A stretch of 64,000 bases of DNA, from positions 17,085,288 to 17,149,287 of the forward strand of contig CM036251.1 in the NCBI GenBank assembly GCA_020698575.1, given 5' to 3'. Shown here in pieces: positions 1-11,700 of the stretch. The notes under the pieces are model-generated. The model saw nothing but the letters and a program-made list of their open reading frames with translations. It did no database searches and was not told the origin of the DNA. This DNA is from Bostrychus sinensis (lineage: Eukaryota > Chordata > Actinopteri > Gobiiformes > Eleotridae). Positions within the stretch are counted from its first letter, which is position 1. Each line of letters starts with the position of its first letter. The position numbers and the translations under genes were made by a program.

Positions 1-51
1 AGGAAAGGCCTTGACAGTCAATGGCTGGCAACATTACCACTCAGACTTCCT
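1..51 (+). CDS. pidd1: pidd1 exon end, probably UPA-domain segment (partial)
   Basis: Frame 1 from the window edge reads RKGLDSQWLATLPLRLP and stops at a donor, CCT|GTGAGA, at 52. The exon ends in phase 0, and the next exon opens in phase 0 at 332. The W-x-x-x-LPLRLP ending suits the end of a UPA domain. It is too short for certainty, so it rests on the splice site and phase match. Confidence 0.68.
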
Positions 52-1587
52 GTGAGATTTTTGTGTCACATTTTTGTATAGTTAAAAAACAGTGCAGTCG
101 TAACAGTCATTTTCTACCCTTATAGAAAACACACTTAAAGACTTGGGTTGACTGAAGGTATATTATAAGGTGTATGGTTCAGTAGTATCTAAATTACAGT
201 TCAAAACATCTCATTTAATTTGGAATCACTCTGACTTGTGCTCTGTACTGCCCTTAGTATAATATGTTTTTGATACATCCTTAGAGAAGACATGTATGTT
301 GCAAGTCATACTTTGTTTGTTTTTATTATAGGCTTTAAACTCTGAAAACCATTACATAATGGAAGAACACCAGTACCCTCCTCTAAACCTGGGTGACCCT
401 GAGAGTGGTTACCTGACTGAAACAAACCTGCTGAATATCTCCCTTCGGATTGGAAAAGACTGGCAAAGGATTGGTTTAAATCTTGGCTTGAGCTATGAAG
501 AGATGGACCGAATTCAATACAAAAATAGGTATAGACTAAATGACTTGACATGTGCTATTATGAACTACTTGTACTTGAGGGACATAATAAGGATTATGAC
601 TACCCTGTAGGTCTAAATACAATCAAACAGCTGAAGCTTCTTAGGGGATAAGAGCGACGTGTGAAGACAGTGAAGCAACATCGCAGAGGGAGAGGGAAAT
701 GTAGAGAATTTTGATTGTTTTAATCTGCACTGTCAGCCATCACTAAGCCATCTGGGACACTGCAGGAGATTACACACAGAGTGATGCTCATCTGGCCCTC
801 CCCCCACTCCTCATGTTAAAAAAACCCATCACGATGCATGCTGGAGGTGACCGACGTCCAAGGATCACATATAGGCATTGGCACAGGCATAGGATTATGT
901 AGATGTGAGAAAATATTATGTTGACCACAGAGGGAGAGTGTGAAAACATGAATATTCACAGCATGCATGTGTTTGGATTGCGTAATTGATTAAAAAGGGA
1001 CTAATATGAATAAGAATATTTTCTTGTATACTAAAGACAAATAGGGACTAAAATGATAATTAGAAATAAGATTTTTTACTAACATGCTATCAAAGATCTG
1101 ATTCAGGCAGCAGTAGCTCAGGAGGTAAAACCAAAAGGTTGGTGGTTTATTCCCTCTCCCCCGGGTCATATTCATACTGCTGTTGCCCTTGGCCAAGGCA
1201 CTTTCCCATCTTGCCTCCAGTGTTTGTAGCACAGATGTATGAATGTGTTATTGTGATTGTGGAGTATACTACAAATTCATTCACACTAACTTTTTCACAA
1301 GAAAGGTCAACGGTGGCAACTCTAGTTATTGTGAAAATTAATCTCTCCACAGGGACAATCTGGGTGCTTTGGTGTTGGACATGCTGTTTCACTGGGCTAG
1401 AGGACAGAAGGCTGCAGGCTCTGGGTCTGTGTCAAAGCTTGTGGCTGCGATGATCGAGAGTGGCCGAAACGACCTGGCAGATGAAATTGAGGACATTGTC
1501 AGCATTGGGAAGAAAAAGTACACTGAGTCACTAAGGAGAGTGGGCCTGGAAGAAAGGAGCTCCTCTCTCAGTGAAGCACAGCAGTAG
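1..1587 (+). CDS. pidd1: PIDD1, C-terminal part with death domain (5'-partial, three exons)
   Basis: Joining 1-51, 332-528 and 1353-1587 gives 161 codons, 160 residues plus stop, with compatible phases (0, then 2). The protein shows a six-helix death domain. Landmarks are GYLTETNLLNISLRIGKDW, then LGLSYEEMDRIQY, then LVLDMLFHWARGQ, and the tail IGKKKYTESLRRVGLEE. The KKY-x-S-RR-GL tail after the last helix is what I recall at the end of PIDD1. In known biology PIDD1 has leucine-rich repeats, two ZU5 domains, a UPA domain and this death domain. The death domain recruits RAIDD (caspase-2 PIDDosome) or RIPK1 (NF-kB) and responds to DNA damage and extra centrosomes. Only the end is in the window. 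The next gene downstream, slc25a22, is its human neighbour too, which supports the call. No frameshift or premature stop is visible. Confidence 0.93.
332..528 (+). CDS. pidd1: pidd1 penultimate exon, first half of death domain
   Basis: The acceptor is TTTTATTATAG at 331, and the donor AG|GTATAG is at 529. The exon reads in frame from GCT at 332, so the ATG at 359 is internal and not a start. It ends in phase 2; AG joins the next exon's G as Arg. It encodes a lead-in rich in Pro and Asn and death-domain helices 1 to 3 (NLLNISLRIGKDW, IGLNLGLSYEEMDRI). Reading on past 528 in the same frame is intron. Confidence 0.92.
529..1352 (+). other. pidd1 last intron, carrying a SINE
   Basis: An 824-bp GT-AG intron with the acceptor CTCTCCACAG at 1352. 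Its only recognisable content is the tRNA-derived SINE at about 1107-1310. The rest is AT-rich and unremarkable. Confidence 0.85.
1107..1310 (+). mobile_element. tRNA-derived SINE in pidd1 intron
   Basis: It starts GGCAGCAGTAGCTCAGGAGG, a pol III A-box-like tRNA head. A B-box-like GGTGGTTTATTCCC follows about 30 bp on. A tail follows with TTGGCCAAGGCAC, of a type common in fish SINEs (CTTGGGCAAGGCAC). The B box has drifted from GGTTCGATTCC, so the copy is probably inactive. It lies sense to the gene, about 40 bp before the last exon. Confidence 0.72.
1353..1587 (+). CDS. pidd1: pidd1 last coding exon, second half of death domain
   Basis: The acceptor AG is at 1351-1352. The exon completes the split Arg codon and encodes helices 4 to 6: DNLGALVLDMLFHWARGQ, VSKLVAAMIESGRNDLADE, and a terminal IEDIVSIGKKKYTESLRR. 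It ends with a Ser/Gln-rich tail and TAG at 1585-1587. The acidic and basic faces fit an adaptor death domain. Confidence 0.93.
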
Positions 1588-1917
1588 CCCAGCACATGCT
1601 GAGTGCAGATGGCTCACTCACACATGACTGACTTGTTTTTTCATAATATGGCCCCACCATCTCATCCTGCTGTCTAAACATCTCACCTGCTGTCCTGAGG
1701 AAAACATGCACTTTTCAAATCTTTGTTTGCCAACTACTAAGTGCCAATGACTTTGAATGACAAGAACTACACAGTGGGAAAAAAATGTATAAAGACTGTA
1801 TTCAGCTGCCAGTGTTTATTTTGTTATTTATTATATTACATATCACTTAAGACTAATATTCTGGAAGTCTCTACCAGTTAGGCAGTATGTGAAATATATT
1901 TTCTTTCATTTTTTCCT

Positions 1918-2083
1918 CTTCTGGTTTTGCCACAGCAAAGCTTTTGCCTCCTAGTGTGCAGTGATTTGCATATATATTTGGCATAGGTTTTATGTCGGAT
2001 GCCCTTCCTGACACAACCCTCTCTGGGACTGGCACAAAACATACACTGGTTTGTGGCCTCCTGTGCTGGATTAGTCAGAGAAT
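1918..2083 (-). mobile_element. Family A interspersed repeat (first of about 12 copies)
   Basis: On the repeat's own strand the family begins near a TTTGTGCCAGTCCCAAGCC-like sequence. It passes GGATAAATG and a GTCAGGAAGGGCATCC-like block, then TATGCCAAATCAATATGCA. It ends AGGCAGATGATTTGCTGTGG followed by CGACCC and AAAGGGAAAAGCC. This copy is reversed (TTTTGCCACAGC...CCTTCCTGACACAACCCT). It is a short non-coding retroelement-like repeat typical of fish; I do not assign a database name. It lies in the pidd1 3'UTR. Confidence 0.75.
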
Positions 2084-2331
2084 AAGTGAATATTTATGGA
2101 AATTAGTATTTTTGTGTGTATTACAGCTATTTGTTTTTATGAAATTTAAATTGTATTAAGTATGATTTACTTTAATGGAGCATTTCAGATGAGTACAAAA
2201 ATTGCATCCTCTACTCTTGCCATATTTGATGTTACATTTATCACAGTTTTAACCTAAAACGCCATATGTGCAGAATTATTTGACATCCCTTTGACAGCTA
2301 TACTTTGTATATAATGTACCACAACTTTTTA

Positions 2332-2337
2332 AATAAA
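2332..2337 (+). terminator. AATAAA polyadenylation signal of pidd1
   Basis: Canonical hexamer 745 bp after the stop, with GT-rich sequence downstream. It is the first AATAAA on this strand that I see after the stop. Confidence 0.6.
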
Positions 2338-2359
2338 ACTATGAATTTGTATGCAAAGC

Positions 2360-3540
2360 GAATAGGATTTAATGTTGTCTTGTATTTAAGTGCAAAATAG
2401 TGGACTCACTTTAAACTGATCTGTGATGTAACATCAAAGATTGATATTCAGTTCAATTTTGTACTGTGTAATGTTACAGGACCCAAAGAAAACAAATGCT
2501 GCTACATTAGGCTCTTGCCTTACAACAAGTACAGTATACAGGTCTATACTGTTTCTCATTAGATAGTAATAATTGTACTGCCCCAGTTGCATGCTAAACT
2601 TGAGGCAATAATTTTACTTTACTTTATAGTTTGAGGATTAAAATGGGCTACAGTGTCCATCTCAGTGCTTGTCTGTGAGTCCATCCCTAAGCTGTATTAG
2701 CTGGTGTAATGGATTTACCCTCTATAAAGATGTATAGAAAATAACAGTTCTCCCAAGCCTCTCCAGATAAGACCCTCCAAATAACTGTGTGCAGCCATGG
2801 ATGTAGTTTGTTGATCTCTCTTTTTTTTTTTTTTCGTTTCATTTTGCCTCTTCTCTCTACCTTTACTGTATCCTATTTCTGTGTTCAAGGTCATCACGAT
2901 GCAACGAATCGTCACAGTGACGCAGACCCAGATTCATCGTCACCCCAGTGTCCCACACACTGATGCTGCTGCTGCTGATGCACTTCTACTACGCGCCGCT
3001 AGAGGACCCAACACCAAACCCCCGTGCGTGCGCTCTACTATCCCAGCCCTACTACTCCATCTCCAGCCTCCCTCCTCCTCCTCCTGGCTTCACTCTCACC
3101 TCCTCTACCTCCCCTGTACTGGACCCAAATGCTAGTAACACCGGTAGGTTAGCTGTAGTCTGTCTGTCAACCAAGAAATATCACAAAAGAGTCTACGTGC
3201 TTTGATTTTTGAAACCAGTGTCCACAAAGAAACCACGGAAGCGCCTTGGTGAGGTAATGTGCATAACGGAATTAATACATACAGTGGATTATTGCCCATA
3301 GACCGGGAAATATGTCACGTATCTACCTGATAAAACTGACTGTGCATTGTAAAAAAGCCGTATTTCCTTCTTTTAACGCGATAACATGAATAAACTCGCT
3401 GATATTTGAATGTGATCGCCTCGCTGTAGGGAGCAGCAAATCATTTTCCGTTATGTGGCAAGCCTTAGCGTATTTATGAAAGATGTAGCATAATGTAAGG
3501 CCCGTAGCTTTAAAACATATCTTCTTTGTGAATGTCATTT
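2360..3540. other. pidd1-slc25a22 spacer, CpG-rich from about 2890
   Basis: The first half is AT-rich with no gene. From about 2890 CpG density rises (CGATGCAACGAATCGTCAC, ACGCGCCGC, GTGCGTGCGC), and a CT-rich stretch runs 3055-3110. A good donor (GAG|GTAATG) at 3254 could end an untranslated first exon of slc25a22. This is inference. The open frames here show no protein family. Confidence 0.4.
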
Positions 3541-3910
3541 TCCATTAAATAGCTGATCGTCGTCTTTTGCCATACGTCTTGTGATTTGGTCGGGCATCGA
3601 AGCGGCTGTGAAAGGTGTAACTGTATATTATCATCATGTCACTGTGAGAGCCGTCTTCTCTGAGCGCCTGCCGCGGTGCTACGTTTCAGGACGCAGCTAG
3701 CTTTGGGGATGTTGTCCTGTCACACTTTGACCTGGACGTACACGGGGGTCACAGAGGTGGCTTTATGTCGGCTTCGGCTCCGTAGTGAAGGTGTAATTAT
3801 CATGTGGTGTGGTGGTAGTGGGCAGGGTTGTGTGGAGTAGAGGCTAAACCCACTTAAAATGAGCCCACCCTCGCTTCTCATTGGTAGCTGCTCGCATCGG
3901 ACAAGTTGCT
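3541..3910 (+). promoter_or_regulatory. CpG-rich candidate promoter of slc25a22
   Basis: About 20 CpG dinucleotides in some 360 bp, against a CpG-poor background on both sides. An inverted CCAAT box (ATTGG at 3881) is present. It lies between the pidd1 poly(A) signal and the first slc25a22 coding exon on the same strand. No TATA box stands out. Exact start sites cannot be read from sequence. Confidence 0.5.
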
Positions 3911-6005
3911 ATAGCTCAACAGTGCCAATAGTACAAAAAGTACGATGATGGATCACACTGGTAATGAAGGAATTATGCTTTCATGTAATAGGACAATATA
4001 GGCTTCTTTAGTTTTCTATATTTCAATGCAATTTATAAGGCACTTGATTTGACAAGCAGTACCTAAAGTCTTTTGCACCAATGTTCAGTTAGTTGCTCTG
4101 TCCATAAATATAGCAATAAATAGCACTAGTAATGCAAGTTTTGACCATTAAGAATGTAAATTATTTTTCAAGTGAAATTATTTTTTTTATAATTCTCTGA
4201 CATTACAAAAGTCAGGATAAACCCGAGGACCACCATTTTAGCGAATTCAAAACTAAAGGTATTGTACAATATAAAGCAGTCAACATCATAGCATCCTGTA
4301 TACTTACAGAGTCATGCAGCTTTAATTTGGAGTAGGCTGCTCCAAATACCAGCTGGATGTAATTTATTTGAGTATTTAAATTGATCACACACTGGCCATT
4401 TAGAGCTCCACGCTCTCCACCTAAGGAGACATTTATGTGCTTGGCAACATGTCAGAAAGCATCTCTAGTTCTGATGAGGCCATTGTGTGTTAACAGCCTT
4501 TGGAATAATTGATGAACCATTATTGGGTGTAAGGTGACCTCTGAGGCTTTCTTGTGGAGGTAAAGCTGTAAATCAGAAATCGTCGTTGTTTGGTTTTACC
4601 TATTTGCAAATAATTAAAAAAAAAAATCGATAGGATATTATTTAGTCTGCAGTCACTCCTACAGGCTTGTAACCTCAATTCAGTGCTGGACTGAAATCCC
4701 AAAGGCTATTGCTGCAAAATGTCAGTGCCCTGAACTGCAAAGCCTCATAGCACTGTTGTTGGGAAGATGCCATGTTACTGTGTGAAAGGTGGAATCTCTC
4801 GCCTCACTGTAATCTCTTATATGTAACCAGATGCTTCAATGAGCCAATATTCTTTTTTTTTATCCACAAAGTCCAGTCACAGAGGTATCATTATTTTCCC
4901 ATGTAAGCAGTAGGAAAGCTGAGAGGAAGGCGTACCGAGAAGAGAAAGACCCTGGGTGATTGTAGAAACTGGGCCACCAGGGATACCTGTGGCAGGATTA
5001 AACTTTACACCACCACTGAGGCAGCACTGGGGTTATTTGTTCTGCCTGAAAGTGAAACTCATCCTTCCCTTTTGGATCCCAAACGTAATTGTGTAATTTA
5101 ATGGCCGTAACAGCTAAGCTATATGCATTGCTGTAGTAAGATTATGACGCCACGAGTTGTAAACGGAGATAGCAGGAGCGTTTTCATAAGTAGGTATTAT
5201 AGGTTTGTAATCCTGATGCTGACGGGAAGACCCAATAGTAATCAGATTTTGTAGTGAGTGACACACATTCTTTTATTTCTGCTGTGTCTAAAAAAAAAAA
5301 AAGAAATTCTAGCCATTGCAGCCACAGTCAAATGTTTTTTTATTGTAGAAATTAAAAACATTTTATCCTGGCTCCATGTAACATTATCGTACCATTGCCA
5401 TTACCTATCTGGACCACCAATCCAAATGTGCTTTTATTGGTCAGGGGGACCTCTCTGTTGTGTTTGGCCCCATTCAAAGTGTCTGGCCCAGGTCCCATCC
5501 CTGTGCCAAACTGTGTATTTAGTATTTAGATATCATATTACAGCTGCCCAAGTTCTGATATCAAAGATTACACCATTGTTGCATTATTTGACAACCATAT
5601 CACACAATAGTCCCGGCTTTTTAAAAGAGTCCAGGATTTATATGGTTTCATAGGTAACATAGGTGTCTGCTTACAATTGGGTGTGTTGTGCATGAATTGC
5701 TGCTCAGTGAATTGGGAAACTGCATGTCCTGTGAATTGCCCTGTGATGAGTCCACAGTGCTCTAATAATCCATGTGAGACAGATGGGCTGAACACAACAG
5801 CCTCCTCACACAGCAACAGCACCAACGCCGTGTGATTTTCACTTCTTCTATGGTTTTTCAGATGCGGTCACATGACTGCAGACCTCCACTGTGCTTTGAC
5901 AATAGCCAGTCACTTCCTTTCCTTGTCATTCAAACTTAGCAAGACCTTTACCCGGGATAGCACTCAAGGACAAAGAGGCAACTGAGAAGCTTTGATTGAT
6001 AAGGT

Positions 6006-6036
<31 letters not shown>

Positions 6037-8599
6037 AGCTTATTTGAATATCTGGAGTATAATTTGCATTACGTATGGAAGAGGTGTGTCTATGGTTCTG
6101 TAATTTGAGACACTTGTAATAATAAAAATAATGCAGTGTTCGGCTCACACACACGATGTTCTAGGTTGTTAGTTTTAGCCTGATAAGCATGTGAATTTTA
6201 AATCTGGCGTTGGAAACTTGCATAGTACAAGTTATTGTGTAGCTACTACTATTAACATTAAGTCAAATTTTTTTCCTCCAAAAGACAGTTGTGTTCAGCT
6301 GTTTGGTGAGACTGGTTTAGCGTAGTGGTAACCAAAATAGTTCTTGCGCTGTGCTTCATATAACATACATTTTGGACAACAGTTTGTGGACAAGTTTTAC
6401 TTGACTTGTGACCGGTAAACATTGACTTAAACATTATTTTTGAGAGATGGTTTTAATCTGCGTTTTTAATTCTCTCTTCATGCACCATCTAAAGCTGTGA
6501 CTTTCTTGTCTTTTGTAGTTCAACTATGAACAAGGGTCGGATGGTTATGTTATCTGTCACAGTTTGTTGCGGTAGGCCCTACAGTCGCTTGCATTATTGC
6601 GTCTAATGGTTGTTTGAGGAGGCTGAGTCCAAGGTTTTTCATGGATTACACAACCTCCTTTTCTATTGTTTACTCATCAGTGCTTATCTGCTTTAAAGCT
6701 ACGCACTAAAATATGACCTTTGTGAAAGAGTAACAGCATGCAGCAGTTGTTTTTAGACAATTTAGGTTTGTTTTTTGGGGTCATCTTTTTAGATGCATAG
6801 CTCTTTCTGGAGGTATTTATCAACCTGATTCATTTGGGTCACAGAGAAAAATATTGCTACAAAAGTGAGAATAGTAAAAAAGGAATTTCTTGGGGTTTAG
6901 TTAATAAGTGATGCCACAACGGTCTGAACACTGCAGACTCAAGACCATTTTTCCCCACAGACTTCAATTGTTTTGACAGAAAGCACAGCCAGGCTTTGGC
7001 CGCTGGTCACATAGATGGTGCACAGTGTGGATGAACTGAGGAGCACAAGAAGCTGCAACATTAGCACAGAAGGAAGAGGGATGTGAGGTTTGGTTACCAG
7101 AACACATAATAAAATGTGATGAATTGATTAGTTTGAAGGAGGCTTGAATGGGAGAGGTTTCACACCAACTTTAGTTTGGTAAGAAATTCAATGGGTCTGG
7201 TTCTCCAGGCTACCGGGTAATGAAATGTAATTAAGTAATGTTTTTTGTATTTGCTTTGTCAGCATATTTGACCAGTAAGATGTGAACGTGAACCCAGAGC
7301 TACAACAAATTATCTGAATCTGAATGTCTTATATTTTAATATGACAAGTCTTAAAGTCAACTATATAAAAAAACAATATGGCACATGTATAGCACTATTT
7401 TACAGCTGTATTTCTTATATTGTGTTGCCCAAGTACAAAGTGAACCTGTGTTGATGACAGTGGAGTGTTTTTGGGGAGGAACTCGGTCACAGGAAGTTGG
7501 AAACAAAAGTAGCAAGCAGCTGCTGAAGTGGGTTCAGTATCAGTCTGTGTGAGAGGCTACGGAGGTGCTCAAGTGGTTGAAAACAGTGGGTAGGTCTGTT
7601 ACTAATATTCATCTTAATACATTTTTATCCTCAAAGTAAATTAATTGAGTGGTTCATATTCTGACTGACTGGAAAATGTAATTAGCTTGTATCATTAATT
7701 TGCTTCATTACTGAATATTAAGCCACTTTTGAATGACAGGGGCCCTATCTGAAGCAATTGCTGTGTGCTACAACCTTGTCCTTTGATTCAATATAATTAC
7801 TATTTATGTCTGTTAATAAATAAAGTTTGACACACCTCTAGTGATTAAAGATTGAGCCAATCGAAAGTGAAATTACTACACACTGACCTCACCTTTTAGC
7901 CACCTCAGGAGTCTCTGTGAGCCGGACACAGCTGCACTGATACAGCCATACTGCATTAGGTAAAGCGTCAGAATTAGAGGGACTTGTCACTTTGCCACCA
8001 GCTTGTGACTTATGTACGCATACAGCATGCACTGCTTAAAGAAAGCCAGCAAAGTCAGCAGAGATTTAAGTGGGAAAGCTGCGTTAGAGCGTCTGGACTC
8101 GTGACTCAAGAGAAACTGGTGGGGGGAGGGCTGGAGTGGAGGAGAGAGCACTGCTGTGATTGGTCGGTGGAGGGGGTGGAGAGAAGCAAAGGGGAAATGG
8201 GAAGCATCTTTTTCACACTGAGGCCATTCTGTACCAAAAATAGGAATCTTCTTGGCCACAACAGATATTTTTCATCAGTTTGTTCCAAATTACAGTTGCC
8301 TGATACAGAGAATAATGAGCAACGCACTGCATTTTCACTGGGAACAAAAGCTTGTGTGTAAAACATGGGGTGTTCAAGGACAAACGAGACACACAGATGT
8401 TCTAGCAACTATTGATTTGTGTAACAGACGTCATTCATGTGTATTTATTTACTCATCTGAGGACATCATTGACTTGTTTTAAATCAATTCATGCTTCCTG
8501 CTTTCTGCATTTTACTGTAATGTAGGCTACATAAATTGGTTTTGTAAAATTAGTAATTGCTTCATTGTAACCTTTAGGATGCTCTGTTTTTTTCTTCAG
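3911..8599. other. Probable 5' intron of slc25a22, no coding content seen
   Basis: About 4.7 kb of AT-rich sequence between the CpG-rich region and the first coding exon. It holds an A tract at 6006-6031 and short T/A tracts near 4193, 4617 and 5289. No open frame in it resembles a known protein. A pyrimidine-rich acceptor, TTTTTTTCTTCAG, ends at 8599. Confidence 0.45.
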
Positions 8600-8739
8600 A
8601 TCTGACCACATTTCTCCCACTGACAACCATAAACAACAATATAACCGTGTTCAGAGAACTTCTACATTAAGACATAAAAGTCACCCAAATAAAGGCTAAT
8701 AGACAGACGGACAGACTGACCAGCCAAGGCTTAAGATAA
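8600..8739 (+). other. slc25a22: Probable untranslated start of slc25a22 first coding exon
   Basis: The acceptor at 8599 has a strong polypyrimidine tract, and no other acceptor intervenes before the ATG at 8740. This makes 8600-8739 a likely 5'UTR part of the exon. Transcript data would settle whether the exon starts here or at a local promoter. Confidence 0.45.
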
Positions 8740-8759
8740 ATGGCTGACAAACAGATCAG
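8740..8759 (+). CDS. slc25a22: slc25a22 coding exon 1
   Basis: Encodes MADKQI and two bases of Ser7. The donor is AG|GTACAC. The ATG follows GATAA, so the Kozak context is only fair, but the peptide matches the start I recall for SLC25A22. Confidence 0.93.
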
Positions 8760-11700
8760 GTACACAAAGTAACAGCACTGTCACTTTATTCACTTTATGT
8801 GTTTATTTATTCGTTTTTAATTTTTCATTTACCTACATAACATTTGTGGTTATTTCTTCAGTTTGCCTGCCAAATTGATCAATGGGGGGATCGCTGGCTT
8901 AATTGGAGTGACCTGTGTGTTTCCCATTGACTTGGCCAAGACTCGCCTGCAGAACCAGCAGAATGGACAACGCCTTTATACGAGCATGTATGAAAGTCCC
9001 TTTTTTTCAATATAGTCCAGAGAAAAAAAATCTATCAGTCAAAACAAACAGTGAAATCAATACTATCAAATCCATGTTATAATTGCAGCTCAGAGTAGAG
9101 ACCACAATAGAAGACTTTTTAAAAGCAATTTTTACTAAAGACACCCAGTAAATAAAATACAGTTGTTGACATCTGAAATACTTTTTCCCTGATACTATTC
9201 CAAAAGCAAAATGACTGCAAAATGAAAGCAACAAGTGAATTAAAGACAGGCTAAGACTTATAAAATGAAATCTACGTTATCTTATATAATAGCATTACTA
9301 TTGAATTATATTTATTATCAAGTTTCAAATATCAGCAACTAACAGTTACTGCCAAAAATAGAGAAGGATGCTGACGCTTACAGGAAGACCAAAGAAGAGA
9401 TTTATAAATGTAATGAAAGAAGATGCAAAGTTAATTGGTGAAAGAATTAAGAGTGCGGAGGATAGGGTTGTATGGAGCCAGATGATTTACTGTGGTGACC
9501 CTGAAGGCGACAGCAGAAGAATTGAGAAGATTTAACATATGCAATGTAAATTATCAAAAAAATGCTGTAACTTGACTTTTTGCTGTTACACTTTCAGGTC
9601 AGACTGCCTTATTAAGACCATACGGTCAGAGGGGTATTTTGGGATGTACAGAGGTCAGTAAGTCCTTTTTTGTGTATGTATTGAATGTGTAAAATTACAT
9701 TGACTAAGGCTAGGTGTCTTTCATACTGAGCTTCAACAGTGGATGTAGTGATCTGTGTCCAACTAGTGCAAGCAATTATCTGGAAAAAGCTTTCTGTGCA
9801 GACCGCCTCATTCATTGATTTTTGCTCATTTTTGTCTTCTTTGTTCCTTTCTTTTCTGTCTGGCTTTCTGTCCTATTAACCCTCCTAGGAGCGGCGGTGA
9901 ATTTAACACTAGTAACACCTGAGAAAGCCATTAAATTGGCTGCCAATGACTTCTTCAGGCATCACCTCGCCAAAGATGGGTAAGGCATAGATGTGCTGAC
10001 AGGCTGACTGACATTCATCCTCTCCTCTCAGTCACACCGTAATCAACTCCAGTGTTTACTCACATGTAATCTGACACAGTAGCCAACTGTCTTTTGTACA
10101 AAGCTCTAGCTGATCCCACATTACTACTACTGTCACATCCTTTAAGGCACAACAAATGGATTTTCAACTGAATACCTATAATCATAGTACCACGAAATAA
10201 TAACAATCTTCAGGGTACCCCCAAGGTCTCAAAACTATTAAAGAGATATTAAATAAGCAGTGTCAAAATCAAGGACTTAAATATCATGGTTTTATTTTCT
10301 AAAAGTTGAAGGCGATATGTTTAATTGTCATTCAAGTCATCCAGCTTTTTCTACCATTATCTTTATACAAGCCATATATGAAATTATAAGTAAGGTCCAC
10401 ATACAGCTGCAACACCTTGTACTTGAACCGTACACAAAATGTTATGTAATGAGTAATACTTTACATCTAAGTGAAAAATCTTGTAATTTTTATGTGTTGT
10501 GTGTGAATTTGGTAATAAATTCTTTCATGAGTGGCATTAAAAAAAATCAAAAATTTTACCTTGAAAACCCTGGAAGTACCCTGACTTTGAACAGATTAGT
10601 CATTAACATATAGGATATCAGACACCTTGTGCTCCTTGTCCCATATTGTTTCTATAGATAAACATAAAGTTTTCTGGGCCATCTACTGCCATCACTATGG
10701 CTACACACTACAGACTGATGAATGATTGACTTGTCTGGCTCAGCTGCTTGCTGTGTGAATTATTAATCTGCCCTTGTGGCTGACATGTTGATATGGAAGA
10801 CAAAGATTAGCATCATCAGTGCAGGTGGTAACTCTTTTTTTTCTAGGACTGACCTGCAATAAAGTTGTTTTTCTCTAACACAGCTTTCATCTGTACATGC
10901 ATTTGATTTTTTTTTTTTTTTTTTTTTTTGCTTTTTGCAGAAAGCTCACTTTGCTCAAAGAGATGCTGGCAGGGTGCGGGGCAGGTACATGCCAGGTGAG
11001 TGAGTGAGAGAGGGCCTGCTTTCATTGGTTCCTCCAGTTCACCATCGGGAATTCCTGCCTTAAGCACTGCAAATTCATTATACACAAAGCCTATGTACTT
11101 AGCAGCTGCTTCATTTGTCCGCATCTGCAGCTAGAACTGGCTAGTACCACACTTTGCATTCAAAATAAGGGTGGGGAGGTAAAGAATGTGGTTGGTGAAT
11201 ATGGGTTGCCATTTACAACAGATTTGATGGGTAGTGGTAAAGGAGAGTCTTTTTTATATCATAGATTCTCCCCAGATTTGGCTTTCTCGCAGCATCAAGA
11301 CATGCATATATACTTTATAAGTGGATTGGTGAATTTAAATTGCCCGTAATAAAACAAGAGTAAATGATTGTTTGTCAGTGGATGTCTTAGTGATGTCCCT
11401 GACCATTGTCCAGAGTGTAGTAATCACCTCAGGGTCAATGTAACTGGAATGGTCTCCAGCCACCCGCAGCCCCTAATGGAAAGTGTGGCAGAAGATGAAT
11501 GTATACAGTTGTTAAAGTTTTGAATATGCTCTGTTAATACTATCTTCTGAAATGGTGGCTAATTGCTGCTGTTGTTAGCAGGTAAAAAACTGCTGGGTGT
11601 GAGTAATCAGATAAGACACTGAAGCGCTGAACTGTGTGTTTTCAGTCTGAAGGAAAGGCCTGTTGTCAATGAGGGCAAAGGCTTGAAGCCTAAGGAACGT

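Larger units (their letters stand above)
1588..2355 (+). other. pidd1: pidd1 3'UTR
   Basis: This non-coding stretch runs from the stop to a polyadenylation signal AATAAA at 2332-2337, followed by T- and GT-rich sequence (TGTTGTCTTGT near 2375). The end is estimated at 15-25 nt past the hexamer. A reverse copy of the ~170-bp family A repeat lies inside it (1918-2083), so part of the mature UTR would be transposon-derived. Confidence 0.6.

Noticed and set aside
359..610. 83-codon frame starting at ATG 359 as a stand-alone gene
   Set aside because: It is the interior of a pidd1 exon that ends at 528. The codons after 528 are intron.
1107..1180. tRNA gene
   Set aside because: The A box and B box are present but the arms do not pair and a long SINE tail follows.
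2881..3205. Two overlapping open frames with Pro- and Leu-rich peptides before slc25a22
   Set aside because: Low-complexity CT-rich DNA gives Pro/Ser/Leu runs. Both frames are equally open and neither resembles a known protein; the DNA is better read as CpG-rich promoter or 5'UTR sequence.
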